From assembly GCF_945859685.1 (NCBI RefSeq), contig NC_079147.1:64634946-64698945 (forward strand): 64,000 bases of DNA. The letters are read 5' to 3'. Of this stretch, positions 11,046 through 24,137 are shown piece after piece; positions within the stretch are counted from its first letter, which is position 1, and each line of letters opens with the position of its first letter. Position numbers and translations under genes: made by a program. The notes under the pieces are model-generated. The model was not told the DNA's origin and searched no databases. It saw only the letters and a program-made list of their open reading frames with translations. Source of the stretch: Eupeodes corollae. Taxonomy: Eukaryota > Arthropoda > Insecta > Diptera > Syrphidae.

Positions 11046-12928
11046 AAATTAACGAACATTTAAATTGATAACTTTAATATTTCACCGGATTTTTACCAAG
11101 AAGCTTACAAAGTTGATATTAAAATGTCGGGTTCCTTTAAATTCGATATGTTGCGAATAAGCTCTTCTGTCAGGTACTCACAGAAATTCTTGGACACCTA
11201 TTTTTTTTAAAAAACCAACAAGCGTCTCCAGCCAGCTCGGTCCCTAGCTAGCTGTCTCTAGTTTCGCACGCCAAGTTGGTTGAGGTCCTCTCCCACCTGG
11301 GTGCGCCGCTTGAGTCGCGGTCTTCCTCTACTGCACCGTCCCTCGGGATTGGATTCGAAGACCTTTCGGGCTGGAGCGTTGATGTCCATCAGCTCTACAT
11401 GACCTATCCATCTAAGCCGTTGGACTTTAATTCTGCTAACTAGGTCAGTGCCGCTGTACAGCCCGTACGGTTCGTCGCTTTATCTTCTCCTCCATTCTCC
11501 ATCGATGCGTACGGGACCAAAAATCAACCTAAGAATTTTTTTGTAGAACCGGGATGATGGTGATTATATATATAGATGGTGATTTTAGATGCTCGAGAGA
11601 GGACTTTACTTCTCAATTGCCTACTAAGTCCAAAGAAGCAGCGATTTGCAAGAGTTATTCTTAGTTTGATTTCAGCGCTGGTGTCGTTGTCTGTGTTAAT
11701 AGCGGTGCCTATATAGACAAAGACCTTAACTATCTCAATGTTATAGCTGTTCATGGTGACGTTTTGATGACAGCATATACTTGGTCTTGCCCTCATTGAC
11801 CACTAAACCCATCTTCTTCGCTTCTGTCACAATGCTCAAAAACGCTCCACTGACATCACGCTTTGATCTTCCAATTATGTCAATATCATCTGCGTATCCG
11901 AGTAATTGGATGGACCTTTGGAAGATTGTGCCTCTAGTGTTGACGGTTGAGTTTTGCACAATTCTTTCCAGAACGATGTTGAAGAAGTCGCATGCCAGTG
12001 CATTGCCTTGTCTAAAACCTTTTTTGACATCAAATGCATCGGTAAGATCTTTTCCGACCTTGATAGAGCAGCGTGCATTCTGCACAAACGGATAAGTTTG
12101 ACAGGGATGCCAAAACTAGACATTGCTAGGTAGAGCTCTTCCCTATAGATGCTATCATACGCGGTTTTGAAATCGATAAAGAGATGGTGGGAATTGATAA
12201 GCTCCTGGGTTTTTTCTAAGATCTGCCGTAGTGTGAATATTTGGTCGATAGTAGACTTACCTGGTCTGAAGCCACACTGATAAGGACCAATCAGGTTGTT
12301 GACGAATGGCTTCAGACGTTCACATAATACGGCAGTAAAGATCTTATATGCAATGTTAAGGAGACTGATGCCTCTGTAGTTGGTCCTTTCTTATGTATCG
12401 GGCACACTATGCTGGATTCCACTCATCGAGCATGCTTTCTTCTGATAATATTTTGCATATGAGTTGGTGCATGCTCCCTACCAAGTCATCGCCTGCTGGT
12501 TTGAATAGTTCGGCAGCCATGCCGTCAGCTCCAGCAGCTTTGTTTGGCTTCAGTTTATAGTTCGTCTAGGCGGAATTGTTCGCCCTTATAGCGGAATTCG
12601 GTTCGTCATCGCCGTTATATAATTTGGGGAAGTAATCTTTCCATATTCTCAGCATCGACTGTGGTTCTACTACGATGTTCCCTTTATCGTGTTTACAGGC
12701 TTCGGTTCGTGGCTGGTACCCTTGGGAGGTTTTTTTTTACCTTTTGGTAAAAGTTACGAACCTTATTCCTGTTGTGACCTATCTCTATCTTGACATTGTA
12801 GCCTTGTTGTTGAGCATTCAAGGTCAACTAACAGGACTGCAAAGTCAGATAAAGGAGCAAGGCAAAAGGGTAGATCATCTCTACTTTTTGTTGCCTGGCC
12901 TGGTGCAATTTAGACAATAAATGTAAAT

Positions 12929-15900
12929 TCACTGATTAGGATTGAACGAAGAGCCAATATGTTCCAATTGTTGACAGACTACAGTCCCGATGTGTTAATG
13001 GCTAGCGAAACTAAGCTCAACCACAAACACAAATTGACTCATAAAAATTACAATATCGTAAGAAGAGACCGGCCCGACTCCACTCAAGGGGGCGGTGTCG
13101 CTCTCCTTATACGAAAAGGCATTAATTATAAAGTCATATACAACAATGAATTGCGAAAGCTCAAGACGCTAGAGGTTTGCGTTGTATGCATCTCTCTCTC
13201 AAGGGAAGCGGATGTATATGATTGTGGCTTATGCGGCTGGAGCTCCGCAGGTCACTAACTTTGCATCAGAACTCGAGATTGTTTTTAGAGAACTTAAACT
13301 GAGCTTGGAAGAAAACTATTTCATCTTGGCCGTTGATTTGAACGCAAAACATGAAGATTGGGGAAATCAACATAGTAATCCCAGAGGTAATCATCAAGTT
13401 GAATATGGCGTCGAACTGCTGGCTACTGAGAAGCCATCGTATCCAAGAAGCGGCTCCTTTCTGGATCTTTTGCTGTACGACACTAGACTGACAGTAACAG
13501 ACAAAGTGGGTAATCATTCTCGAAACTGCTTACAGACAGTCGAGTACGACAGTGATCACTGCGGACTGGCTGCTGTAATGCAGATTCCGAACGAACGCGT
13601 GGAGTTGGAGGAATACGTTGCAACGCACTCTTACAATTACAGTAAGATGCGTTGGCCTCGTTTCACCAACGCCTTAGCGAGAGAACTTCCTTCGAGTGAC
13701 ATAGCCCCACCAAACAACAGAAACCTGACAAATACAGAAATTGACCAACATTTACAACAGATGGACGAAACAATAAAACGAACGATGGAACGGACAATCC
13801 CAAAGTACAGAGAACGAGACCAAATGGACACTTACAGAAACGCGACAATCGACGCACTGCGAAAGCACAAGAGTGGCTTACTGACAAGACTCAAAAACTT
13901 GTACAGACGACTTACAGACCCACACGACTTGGAGGTTAGGACACTGAAGTCGTCAATAAAAAATGTCAATCTGTTGATTAAGGAGAACTACAGGTTATCA
14001 ATTAACAAGTACTGGGACCGCAAGATCCGGTCAGTTAATTCGAGTGACCCTAGTATGTGCCCTAAAATCAACAAGATATTCAGGAAAAAGAACGACAATG
14101 ACCTTCCGAGTCTGAAACTCCAAAGAACCGAAGAGAACAGAGACGTGCTGAGGACAGCGCAAATAGATCCTGAAGAAGCCATCTTTGACGATGACTTTTA
14201 TATAACTGAAGATCCGAAGGAAAAAGTGGAGGCGGTGGGAGCTGCTTTCCAGCAAGTGTACAAGGTGAATGTTAGCATTCGCCCCAACCACGACCTGGAA
14301 AACAGAGCCCTACTTAATCACTTTTACCTTCGAAATGATATGACACAATGGCGATCTGAGAACCGCGGTTTCATGCGGTTCAATGACGATTCCTTGGCAA
14401 ATGCCATAATCGCCGAGCAAACGGGACCAAGTCCCTTGTTAGTGACGAAGGTTGAGCTTCAGCTCATCTTTAATTCAATAAAAAACAAAAATTCAGCAGG
14501 TGTCGATGGTATATCCAACGTTGTACTAAGATATTTACCGATGGAAGCAATTGACATTTACACCACACTCTTCAACAATGCACTGAATAATGCATATTAT
14601 CCAGTGCATTGGAAGACTGCTGTGGTTCATCCTCTCCCGAAAAAGGGAAAGGACAACTCCAACCCGTCAAATCTTCGGTCGATAAGTCTTCTTCCGAGCA
14701 TCAGCAAAGATTTCGAAAAAATCATTAATAGGGATCTGACTAAGTGCGCTGCTGACAACAAAATAATTTCGGATAAACAGTTCGGGTTCAAGGCGGGTCA
14801 TGACACAATTCATGCTGCGTCTAAACTCGTTTCTGATATCCAATTTGGAAAAGGCCTTTGACACCGTATGGTTAGAGGGTCTTTACCTAAAACTGAGCAG
14901 GCTTGGCATAAGCAATCCATTTTTGTATTATACTTTATGATATGCTTAACGGTAGAAAGTTTGTTGTCAAAAGTGGCAATGTAACTTCTACCACAACATT
15001 CTCAATTAAAAATGGTCTTCAACAGGGAGCGGTGAATTCGCCGATTCTCTTCAGCGTTTACACCAGCGATCTGATAGGTAGTGTTACAAAGGCAATTGCG
15101 TACGCCAACGATCTAATTGCGTACAGAACGGCCCGAAAGGTTGAGGTTATTAGAATTCTCTTGCAGCGTGATTTCGACAAGATTCAGCGATATTGCGACG
15201 ACTGGAAACTGAAAATAAATGTCCAGAAGTCAGAGACAATTCTGGTCCGGACTCCGTTGGCTAGGGCCAGGAGGGATACGTGCAGAATTGGCGCATATGA
15301 TGGTCATCGTTGATCTTCACGGGCAGCCATTAGCGAGCAAAAGTGTAGTGAAGTACCTCGGTATCTGGTTAGATCAGTATTTATATTTCGACAGACATAT
15401 AAATGCTGCTCTGACCAGGGCCAGAGGAGCATTCGCTTTGACGAAACGGCTGTTTTTTAGCAGTCGGCTTGACCCCAGAGTGAAGGTAATTTGCTACATA
15501 GCCCAGGTGTTCCAGCGGCAGTGTTTACGACGCTGTACCGGCTTATATCGAACAGCCGAATCTTCTTATGTGCATTACTATTCCAACGAGGTCCTATACA
15601 ACGGGGCTCAAATCAACAGAATTGACAATTTCGTGATAAAACTCGTTCGAGGTCACATTGCAAGAGCTATGTCTTCGACCAACAATTTAATTTTCGGGGC
15701 GTTCTATCCGAACGACGAGTATTTTGAAAGTGCACGCTTGAGCTGGCTCATTTCACCAGAGGCATTCCTCTTTTTAGACAAATGCGGTCTGATACAGGAT
15801 AGATTGGCAGTTCCGTTAATCTACCACGTCAGACGAAGAACCGTGGATATGCGACTCCAGTACAGTCGGGACATCATGGCACAAGGCGGAGCGGAGCTCC

Positions 15901-15971
15901 TTCGGTTCAGTAGGGCTGTGTCCAAACGGGACCGAACTGATAGGGTGAAGCAGGAGAACCAGTTTTGGTGA
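12929..15971 (+). pseudogene. Family B endonuclease/reverse transcriptase ORF (frameshifted)
   Basis: Frames in order: 12929-13205 (endonuclease start NVNSLIRIERRANMF; ASETKLN), 13182-14861, 14860-15313 and 15290-15971, so three shifts break it. The second frame carries the rest of the endonuclease (ILAVDLNAKHEDWGN; YDSDHCGLAAV) and the reverse transcriptase entry (KNKNSAGVDGISNVVLRYLP; HPLPKKGKD). The third carries GLQQGAVNSPILFSVYTSDL and the catalytic box YAND at 15101-15112, where the first Asp of YADD is Asn. The last frame is thumb and C-terminal (KYLGIWLDQYLYFDRHI). The start precedes the first ATG at 12959, so initiation is unclear. Confidence 0.8.
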
Positions 15972-16089
15972 CTTCAATCGGCACTTGATAGTGGGTAGTC
16001 GGGATGGGGTTTTAAGCCTTCGCCGGCTTTCATACTTGTTTTACAGTTTTAGGGTTTAGTTTTAAGTAGAATAGGCATGGTGGCACGAA

Positions 16090-16170
16090 AAAAAAATACA
16101 AAAAAAAAACAAAAAAATACAAAAAAAAAACATTAAAAAAAATAAATAAAATAAATAAAAATTAAAAAAA
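16090..16170 (+). repeat. A-rich tract in the family B 3' UTR
   Basis: Runs of A broken by single C or T, then AAATAAATAAA. It could cause assembly slippage. Confidence 0.6.
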
Positions 16171-17729
16171 AGACAACAAAATATGAAAAACAAAAATGTT
16201 AGATAGTTAGATTTGCTGCTGTGGTTGTTCTAGTTTTAAGTAGTTTATGGGTAGAATTGGTAGTTTAAGATAGTTTTAAGTTTTATTTTAGGACGTAATT
16301 TTAAGTAGTTTGTAAGTAAAAATAAAAAAGGATATTGATATTAGTTTTTTTTTTCAAATTTTCTAATAAATACAAACTAAATAAAATTTAAATGAAATAA
16401 AATGCTCTTAGAGCTCGCAAGCAGCTCTAGCCTTTTGTGCAGCGCCGTTTTGTATGCCTCTTGTTTCGCTGCGTACACTTGCCGGCATTCGTCGAAAAAA
16501 CAAGGGGGTTCGCTAAAGTGGCCGTGTGAAAGAAGTGTCGTGCGTCGATCGCAATGTGGTCAATCTGGTTGACGGTTGATTGATAAGGAGATTTCCATGT
16601 CCCCTTGTGGATATTAAGATGCGTGAACTGCGTACTAGCTTCCAGAACGTCTCGCCCCGCAGCGAAATCGACCAGTCTGAATACGTTCTCGGAGGTGGTG
16701 TCGTGCAGAATGTATCTCCCGATTGTGCCACCAAAGATGTCTTCTCTTCCTAGCTTGGCATTAAAAACTCCTAAGACAATTTTAATGTCATAGCAGGGCA
16801 CTGCTCATATGTCTTGTCCAAGAGCTCGAAGAATATGTCTTTGGTGTCTTCATCTTTCTCCTCTGTTGGGGCATGCGCGCATATTACGCTTATGTTGGCG
16901 AATTTAGCCTTGATGTGGATTGTCGTGAAGCCCTCGCTTACACTATTGAAACTCAAGACTTTTTGCCTGAGTCTAGTTTTAACAACAAATCCACACCCAA
17001 ATAGACGCTGTCTTTGTTCTCGGTAGTAGTCGCCGTAGTATATATCGAAGTCTTTCATTTTGCGTTTGCCCGGTCCATCCCATCGCACTTCTTGGATGGC
17101 TGTAATATCTGCCTTGCAGCAGTTTAGGGCTTCCGCTAATTGTTCGGCTGCACGTGGTCTGTTAAGGGACCTAACATTCTACGTACATATCCGAAGTTCG
17201 TTGTCCTTATTTCGTTTGCGTGTGTTGTCAACAGTGAATCCGTCCGTATCCGAGGCTTGTTGGTGCTTCGCAACTAAAGGTATTTTTTACGTGGCCAGGA
17301 AGTCACGTCGACGGCACAACCCAGATCCTTAGTATAACTCCAATGAAGGGGAGCCGGATAAACTGCTCCTTACAGGCCTGGGCTCCAAATATGCCGAAGA
17401 AGCCCTATAAGGTGTTCACTAAGTAGTTCAACCTTACTGGAACTGTAGACGCCACCGTTGATTACATCTCGAGAATTCGTCCGCTGCCGCCTGGATAAGG
17501 AGAGGTGCCTTAGTGGAAACACCTCTCCCCCTCTCTCATTTGCTGCCCCCAACAACTTTCCACTGGGGTTTGGAACCCAATCTCCAGTTGAGGTACTAGG
17601 CACCCGATGTTCACCGCGGGGAGGTGAGAGTAGGAGTCGATAGGCAGAGGTGGGTTTTGGGAAAAACCTGTGGATGCTTGTGTCCTCTTGAATGCACATG
17701 TCTAACATTTGAACATCACAGTATTTATT

Positions 17730-20585
17730 TGTTAAATTTTAATTAAAAAACAATTGACAACTTATTTACAACAAAACGGAAAATTACAAATGTAACTACA
17801 AAATAGGGGATGGAAAATGTTTGTATTTTGAGTACAAAGAAAGATATTGGTTTTAAAGTTCTTCTTCAATGGAAGCTTATTAGCGTTGGTCGCATCCCAG
17901 CATCTTTCTAATCTTTCATATGATACATTTTATAGCTTTGGACTCCACAATCTAAAGCCAAAAATATTAAAAACGACCCATTCAAACCCATTATAAAATT
18001 GGCTTATTAAGAGTAATTAATCATAAGTGATTAAAATTTTTATAACCTTATAAACTTCTTTTTTTCAGAATTGTTTAAAAACAGTTGCGAAAATCGCACT
18101 TTCTAGTGCAATAATATCGATGTTTTATATAACCTCGTATAACAAATATAAAACTCAAACTATTTGAGTGCTTCTCAGTCATGCTTTTAATTTACATAAT
18201 TAACATCTCATCAGCTGCATTGAAATAAACATAATGAAATGACACTCGCGTCTTTTTATTTTTTATTTGAAAGCACTTAACAAACTTTCAATTAAGTTCA
18301 ATCAACCTCAATGAACCTTATATAATATCAATAACCATGTGCTTATGCAAATAAGATACTTTATACCATAAAATACCATAACCGCAACGAACGGGAATTG
18401 CTTGTAATAGAAGTACTTAAGCCAATTTAAATAAGAGGCACTATTCGAGTATTCAAAAATGCAAAACTAAAACTAAAATCTAAAATTTTGTTCTTTAAAT
18501 AATAAAAGTTTCACTTCTCTATTTTTTGTTAGTACCTTCTTTTTGAAATTTCCATTTGGGATCGCGACGTGGAATAATTTTGGGTAAGTATAAAAAGCCA
18601 CCAGAATAAGTAATTAATAATAAATGGAATTCCAAGCTAGGGTAATTGTGTAAGGTACTGCTGGTTCCTACATAGAGCTACATACAAGTTTATGTATTTC
18701 CTTTCGCTATCTAGAAACCCTCTGGCACAAAATGCGCGAATTCGAAAACTTTTTAATTGATGCATAATAATTTTTGCCTACAAATGATATTTCCGCATTT
18801 GTAATTGTGACATTTCTTACTCAAAATTTTAGGGGAAGTATTGTTCTTGGTATCGTTTATGTACTTGGAAGATATACTTTATACATTTTTACTGTTTAGA
18901 AAGTCCTTGAATGAATTGAGTACGTTATTTTTAGGTAAATTGAAAAATTTAACTGATTTTCAATGTTCACTTTAGAATTTTCGATTTTGTGAAATAATTC
19001 TGCTAATATGTAGAATAGAAAAGACACAGTATTTAATTTAAAACACCATAATATTGAAAAAGTTGAATCTAAGCTTGATAAGTTGCAGTTCTTTTGTTGC
19101 ATTTTAATTTGGTGACCAAGTATTTTACAATCCAAGCACATCTACTCAAAAACTGCATTTGCATTTAAGGATTCTAGGAATTCACATCAGTTCATCCTTA
19201 AGCCTGTTCTTTAAAGAGATTCATTCTTTAGCCGTACTAGGCGAATGTTAAACTCTTCACCACAATCTATCTTTCCCAATCATTGTAATATTCATCATTA
19301 TACAAAAAAGATGCACAAGATTTGAATTTCTTAAACTCAAGCAAAACTCTCCAACGCATCTTTGAAATATTTTAAACTTCTTCCAAGTAATTTCTTGCCA
19401 ACCGACAAAGTTTTCGCAAAGGCAATATTCGGTTGGCTATTTATTCTTTTTGGCTAAGGCTAAAGTAACTTTGCTGTTATTCTTATAATTAGTTTTTCAT
19501 ACCGAAAAGCTTTTTTCCCTTAGAAGTACATAAGCCGTCCTTGGTTCTTGTTCGTCGTCGCGGTAGAGTTGTGGTCGCGGTTGGTCAGTAGCTGGCATAT
19601 ACCAAACTAAAAATGTCCATAATGCGGTGATAGTGGATTTTACTTTAAGGGTCTTTGGAAAAGTAGTGAATATTTTGATTTGCAGATTTAAATTATTTCT
19701 AATTCATCACAATGCATGACGAAAAGTTATTCTCTTCGACTATGACGAGACGACGAGCGGCGTTTGTTTGCATAAGAAGCAGGGATTGCATTTATATTAA
19801 AGAATAAGTTTATTTTTAAGAGTTGTGAAAAAGCTTTATAAAAGAATTTTTTCTTGAAAAGAAGTTTATGAAAACTTTATTTTTTTTTAAAAACGAATAT
19901 AAATTCATTTAGTTTCTTGCATTTTGTTTTTAATTTTATAGTCCTTGAAAGAAAAACGATCAATAATTTATGGACTTGAGGCTACTTAGAATGTCTCTCT
20001 TTCCACTGGTCATTTCTGATGTTTTGTTGGATTGATTAATGTTTTTCATAATTATAGTTTTTAAGTTTCTGTGAATGTTTTAAAATTTTGTTTGTTCCTA
20101 GATTCTGAATATCAGTAATTTTATTTAGGTAATAACGCGTTTACCAGATGTCCAACAAGGACTTTTGACGTTCCTTATTGTAAACGTTTTTTCTAACTTA
20201 AAAAAAAAACAATTGTAAAGGACTTAACACTTTACTAATTACCAAATTTTCTGAATATAGTAAATGAAAATAGTAAATAATGAAGCACTTATTTCTCTTC
20301 ATAAGAAACTGTGTATCTGAACAGTGAACACACCTTAACAGGAACAGCTTTTCAGAAGAAAAAACTAATCGAACAAAGCTAAAAGTAATGGGTCTATTAC
20401 TTTAAAATGTCAAAAAGACTGAATTTTATTTACTATTTACTATAAAAATTTAAAAAGTCATTTTGTAAATTTTACTTTTGTAATATGTCAAGGAATATGC
20501 TAAGTTCAACAACATTAGCAGATTCTTGAATAGGCCAGTTCATATTTCTAAGATTTCTTGGAATTTTCTCTGACGGATTAACAAA
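17730..20585. other. No gene seen
   Basis: About 2.9 kb of AT-rich sequence between two retrotransposon copies. A GC-richer patch at 19540-19620 and 19740-19780 contains TCAGTA (initiator-like) but no exon can be supported. No repeat ends were recognised. Confidence 0.4.
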
Positions 20586-21000
20586 GTAGTAGAATTTTTT
20601 TTTATAATAATCGCACATTTAAAAGGAATATATTACCCTTATTATGTAGACACATTGTGAGCTCTAGGAAAGGGAGGGAGGGGTTGAAAAAGAGATGTCG
20701 GTGCACATTGGTTTTGAATTCCTGAATATTGCAATAGCTGGGAAAGACAGAGTGTGGCAAGGCATTCCACATTCGCATAGTACGGCTAAGGAACGAATCT
20801 CTGTATTTGACAGTAGGACCGAAGTTGGGGTCGAGGGTATATTGATGAGCATTCCTAGAAGTGCGAGTATTACGGTTGAACTGTTTAAGGGTATTAATGC
20901 AGCTGGCTATTTCTCTAGAGCATAAACCATTTAAATAACGGTAAAAGAGGGTGAGACAAGAAACATTTCGACGATGTTCAAGTGACGTAAATGATTTCAT

Positions 21001-21003
21001 GAT

Positions 21004-21034
<31 letters not shown>
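21001..21034 (-). repeat. (TAAA)n tail of family C
   Basis: About eight copies of a 4-bp unit (TTTA on the plus strand), at the 3' terminus of the retrotransposon where it meets family D sequence. Such tails are typical of non-LTR elements. Confidence 0.85.
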
Positions 21035-21287
21035 GCTTAATACAAGCTATCATAACTTAACTTAACTTAAAACTAGCTTAACATTTTTTTTTTTTTTTTT
21101 TTTTGCAGTTATTGTTATCAGTTTTCAACATTAATTCATGTGGGCCCTAAGGCCCACATCAAAGCTCTTTAATGTACAAGAACTTACAGTTTTGATTTTA
21201 CTTAACTTTAAATTACAGGGGACAGGGGATTCGGACTCAAAAAGGGAAAAAGTAAAGGGTATCTTTCAGATGGGATTTGGAAATGTT

Positions 21288-24137
21288 TTAATCGAAAACT
21301 ACCATAGCAGCGTTGCAGTGACGAAGAATTCTGGACATTGGTTCAAAGTGCCCGTAATTAGTGCGGTAATGAGGGATATAGAAAAGGGAAACAGATCGCA
21401 GATTTCGAGGGTTGGTGTTAAGATGAATATCACTCAGGAGTGCCGGGGAATCTATATTGCCCATTAACAATTGGTGAGCAAATAATATATCAGCGTTTTT
21501 GCGTCTAATATATTATAAGGGCTGCAAACCTATCAGTTTTAGTCGATCGGCATAAGGAGGCAAGTTGGATGTATCATCCCAGGGGAGGCCACGTAGAGCA
21601 AATCGAACGAAACGTCTTTGAACATTTTCAATTCTGAGTGAATGGTTTTCATAAAAGGGAGACCATACTTGGCATGCATATTCAAGATGAGGACGGACTA
21701 GGGAAATGTAAAGCGCTTTAGTAACATAGGGGTTGGAAAATTCTTTTGACCATCTCTTAATAAAACCGAGAGATCTATTAGCTTTATTAATAATTTGGTC
21801 AAAATGGGAATGGAAATTCAGGTGTTTGTCACACATAATACCAAGATCTCTAATAGAATCGACTACGTTGACGGCGTCATTAAGGAAGTAGTATACTCTA
21901 TGAGATGGAATTTGTTTGCGCGAAAAGGTCATTTGTTTACATTTACCTACATTTAACTCTAGGAAATTATGCATGCACCAAACAAAAAAGATATTAAGAT
22001 CATTTTGTAAAAGTAAGGAATCAGATGGAGTAGAGATAATCTTAAAAATTTTCTTATCATCCGCAAACATTAGGATATCTGAGTTTTTTAATTTAAGACA
22101 GACATCGTTAACAGATAAGACGAAGAGAAGGGGGCCAAGGTGACTACCTTGTGGGACTCCAGAAGTTGCATGTATAGGACTGGAGACTGAGTTACGGAAA
22201 AGGACTCTATAAGTTCTATTCGCAAGATAGGAGCTTATCCAGTTTATAAATATAGATGGAAAGCCTAGAGCTCTTAGTTTGAGATAAATTATGTTATGGG
22301 ATATTTTATCAAAGGCTTTGATGTAATCAGTGTATACGACATCAACTTCTTTGCCATTCTCAAGGGCTGACAAAACTTTGGATATAAATTCAATTAAGTT
22401 AGTCGTAGTGGATCTACCTTTAAGAAAACCATGTTGAGCGGGGGAGAATAAAGGCTTGCAATGGAAATAAACGGAATCATAAACTAAGCTTTCAAAAAGT
22501 TTTGGAATGCATGAAAGTTTAGCAATAGGTCTATAATTGTTAATTTCAGTTTTATTGCCTTGTTTATGAATGGGAAATATAAATGAATCTTTCCATATAT
22601 GAGGAAACACACCTTGGGAAAGAGAGAGTTCAAAGAGTGCAGTTAGAGGCTTTGACAGAGAATGCATACATTTTTTTAGAACAACTGATGGGACGCCATC
22701 AGAACCAGGGCTAAAGTTTTCTTTGAGGCTTACGATTTTGGCAAGTACCATTTCTTCAGTTATTGTAAACGATGAAAGGGAGGTTTGAGTGCAACCATCT
22801 AAATAACTAAAGTAGTGTGGATCAGGATCATGCAGATGTTCAGTATACGATTTGCTAAAGTAATTAGCAAATAGATTTGATATGGTTGTTGGATCAGAGG
22901 AGATTATGTTGGAGAAACTCATTGAAGGTGGGAACCCATCAGATTTTCGTTTGACATTTATAAACTTGAAAAATTTCCTTGCATCAGAAAGAAGGTTATT
23001 TTCCATTTGGTTAAGATATTGGTTATAAAGGGATTCCCTTAATTCAGAGAAAGAATTATAGGCGAGAAGATAGTTGTTGTGATCAGTATCAGATTTGGAC
23101 TGTAAAAAGATCTTCCAAAGCTTGTTACGGGTATTTCTTAGGCTACGGAGCTCTCTGTTGTACCAAGGGGGAGCAGAGGTGAAATCTTTTCTACGAGAGA
23201 ACGGTACTGATTCTTCAATACAGTACGAAAGAATCAAATAAAACCAATTTGTAAGGGACTCAACTGTTAATTGGATTGATCTTAATTCAAAATCGGCTGA
23301 GCTAAGAAGATTGTTAAGTTTGGAGAAATCAGCCCTACGAAAATCATAACAGTAATTTTCCATTTCAAAAAAGTTGTCTTCAAATTCAATGGGGAAGGAG
23401 AGATTAAGGGGTGGATGATAGCGATCCAAGGTTGAGAGAAGATGAGGGCTCGGGGAGACAACACAGTTATCGCAATCAGATGAGAATATGAGATCGAGGT
23501 GTCTCCCCATAAAGTTTCCTACTCCATTTAGTTGAAAAAGACCACAATCAGACAGACGATCAATGAACAGCGATTCAGATTGAGAAGAGATGTTAGTTGG
23601 AAAGAAGGATGTCTGATCATCTGAGGTGGACCAATTGAGATGGGGAAGATTAAAGTCACCTAGAACGATGATTAAATCATTAGGTTGCACTAGTTCAAGC
23701 AGATAATCAATGGCATTAACAGCGGCTTGGTATGCTTTAATTTGTTGGGCTGGCCGAATGTAACAACAAAGGACAAAAAGACAAAACTTAGGGAGTGTAA
23801 CCTTAGCTGATACACCTTCAAATTCGATTGAAGTGGGAATACAGAGTAATGAACTTTCAAAATTATTAGCGATAGCTAAAAGCACACCACGACCGTGTGT
23901 ATTACTCGCACATTCCACGACATCCATTCGATAGATGGAATAGTCGTTAGTGAAGAGTTCAGTACTAAGGATATCAGGTGTGAGGTTGGTTTCGGTAAGG
24001 GCAAAGATGTCATAAGGAAGGTTTTGGGAGTTATTAAAGACGGCAGAAGTTTTAGACCTTAACCCTCTTACATTTTGATAGTAAAGGCTAAGACATTTAG
24101 GTTTAGTGGTCTTTAGGTTAGGAGCGATAGTATTTCT
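21288..24137 (-). pseudogene. Family C ORF2: endonuclease plus reverse transcriptase, one clear premature stop
   Basis: The frame opens at about 24137, one frame over from ORF1. The endonuclease begins CLSLYYQNVRGLRSKTSAVF, upstream of the first ATG at 23927, with FALTETNL, VLGDFNLPHLNW and DRYHPPL matching its active-site motifs. The reverse transcriptase has SPGSDGVPSVVLKK, YTDYIKAFDKISH, GVPQGSHLGPLLF and FADDKKIF, so its catalytic Asp residues are present. A TAA after LKLIGLQPL (21513-21515) is followed in the same frame by RRKNADILFAHQLL and, to about 21290, by HYRTNYGHFEPMSRILRHCN, the family's usual C-terminal end. The protein is therefore truncated by one nonsense codon. There is no RNase H domain. 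Confidence 0.82.

Larger units (their letters stand above)
12797..16408 (+). mobile_element. Non-LTR retrotransposon of the jockey/I/LOA group (family B), 5'-truncated, nested in an RTE copy
   Basis: Inserted in the opposite orientation to RTE copy 2. It holds the last ~40 codons of an upstream ORF (QLTGLQSQIKEQGKRVDHLY, coiled-coil-like, stop near 12920), then a long endonuclease/reverse transcriptase frame to 15971. A 3' UTR follows, very A-rich from 16090 to 16170 and at its end (16360-16402). The clade is uncertain; the GLQQGAVNSP box is unlike the GVPQGS form of families C and D. Confidence 0.75.
11205..17727 (-). mobile_element. RTE-like non-LTR retrotransposon (copy 2), split by family B element
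   Basis: On the minus strand the element starts near 17727 with the family 5' end (GATGTTCAAATG...). It runs through a conserved leader (IHRFFPKPTSAYRLLLSPPR) and the endonuclease (AHAPTEEKDEDTKDIFFELL; VLGVFNAKLG) to about 16410. It resumes at about 12795 with reverse transcriptase (KKGFRQGNALACDF; YADDIDIIGRSKRDV, catalytic box intact) and ends near 11205 without the usual tail. About 75 bp relative to copy 4 are missing at the split. Stops and shifts are many, so it is inactive. Confidence 0.78.

Noticed and set aside
12675..12920. 81-codon open frame on the plus strand
   Set aside because: Its first half is antisense RTE sequence and its second half is the tail of family B ORF1.
21001..21034. 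TTTA array as an independent microsatellite locus
   Set aside because: Its position at the exact 3' end of family C shows it is the element's tail.
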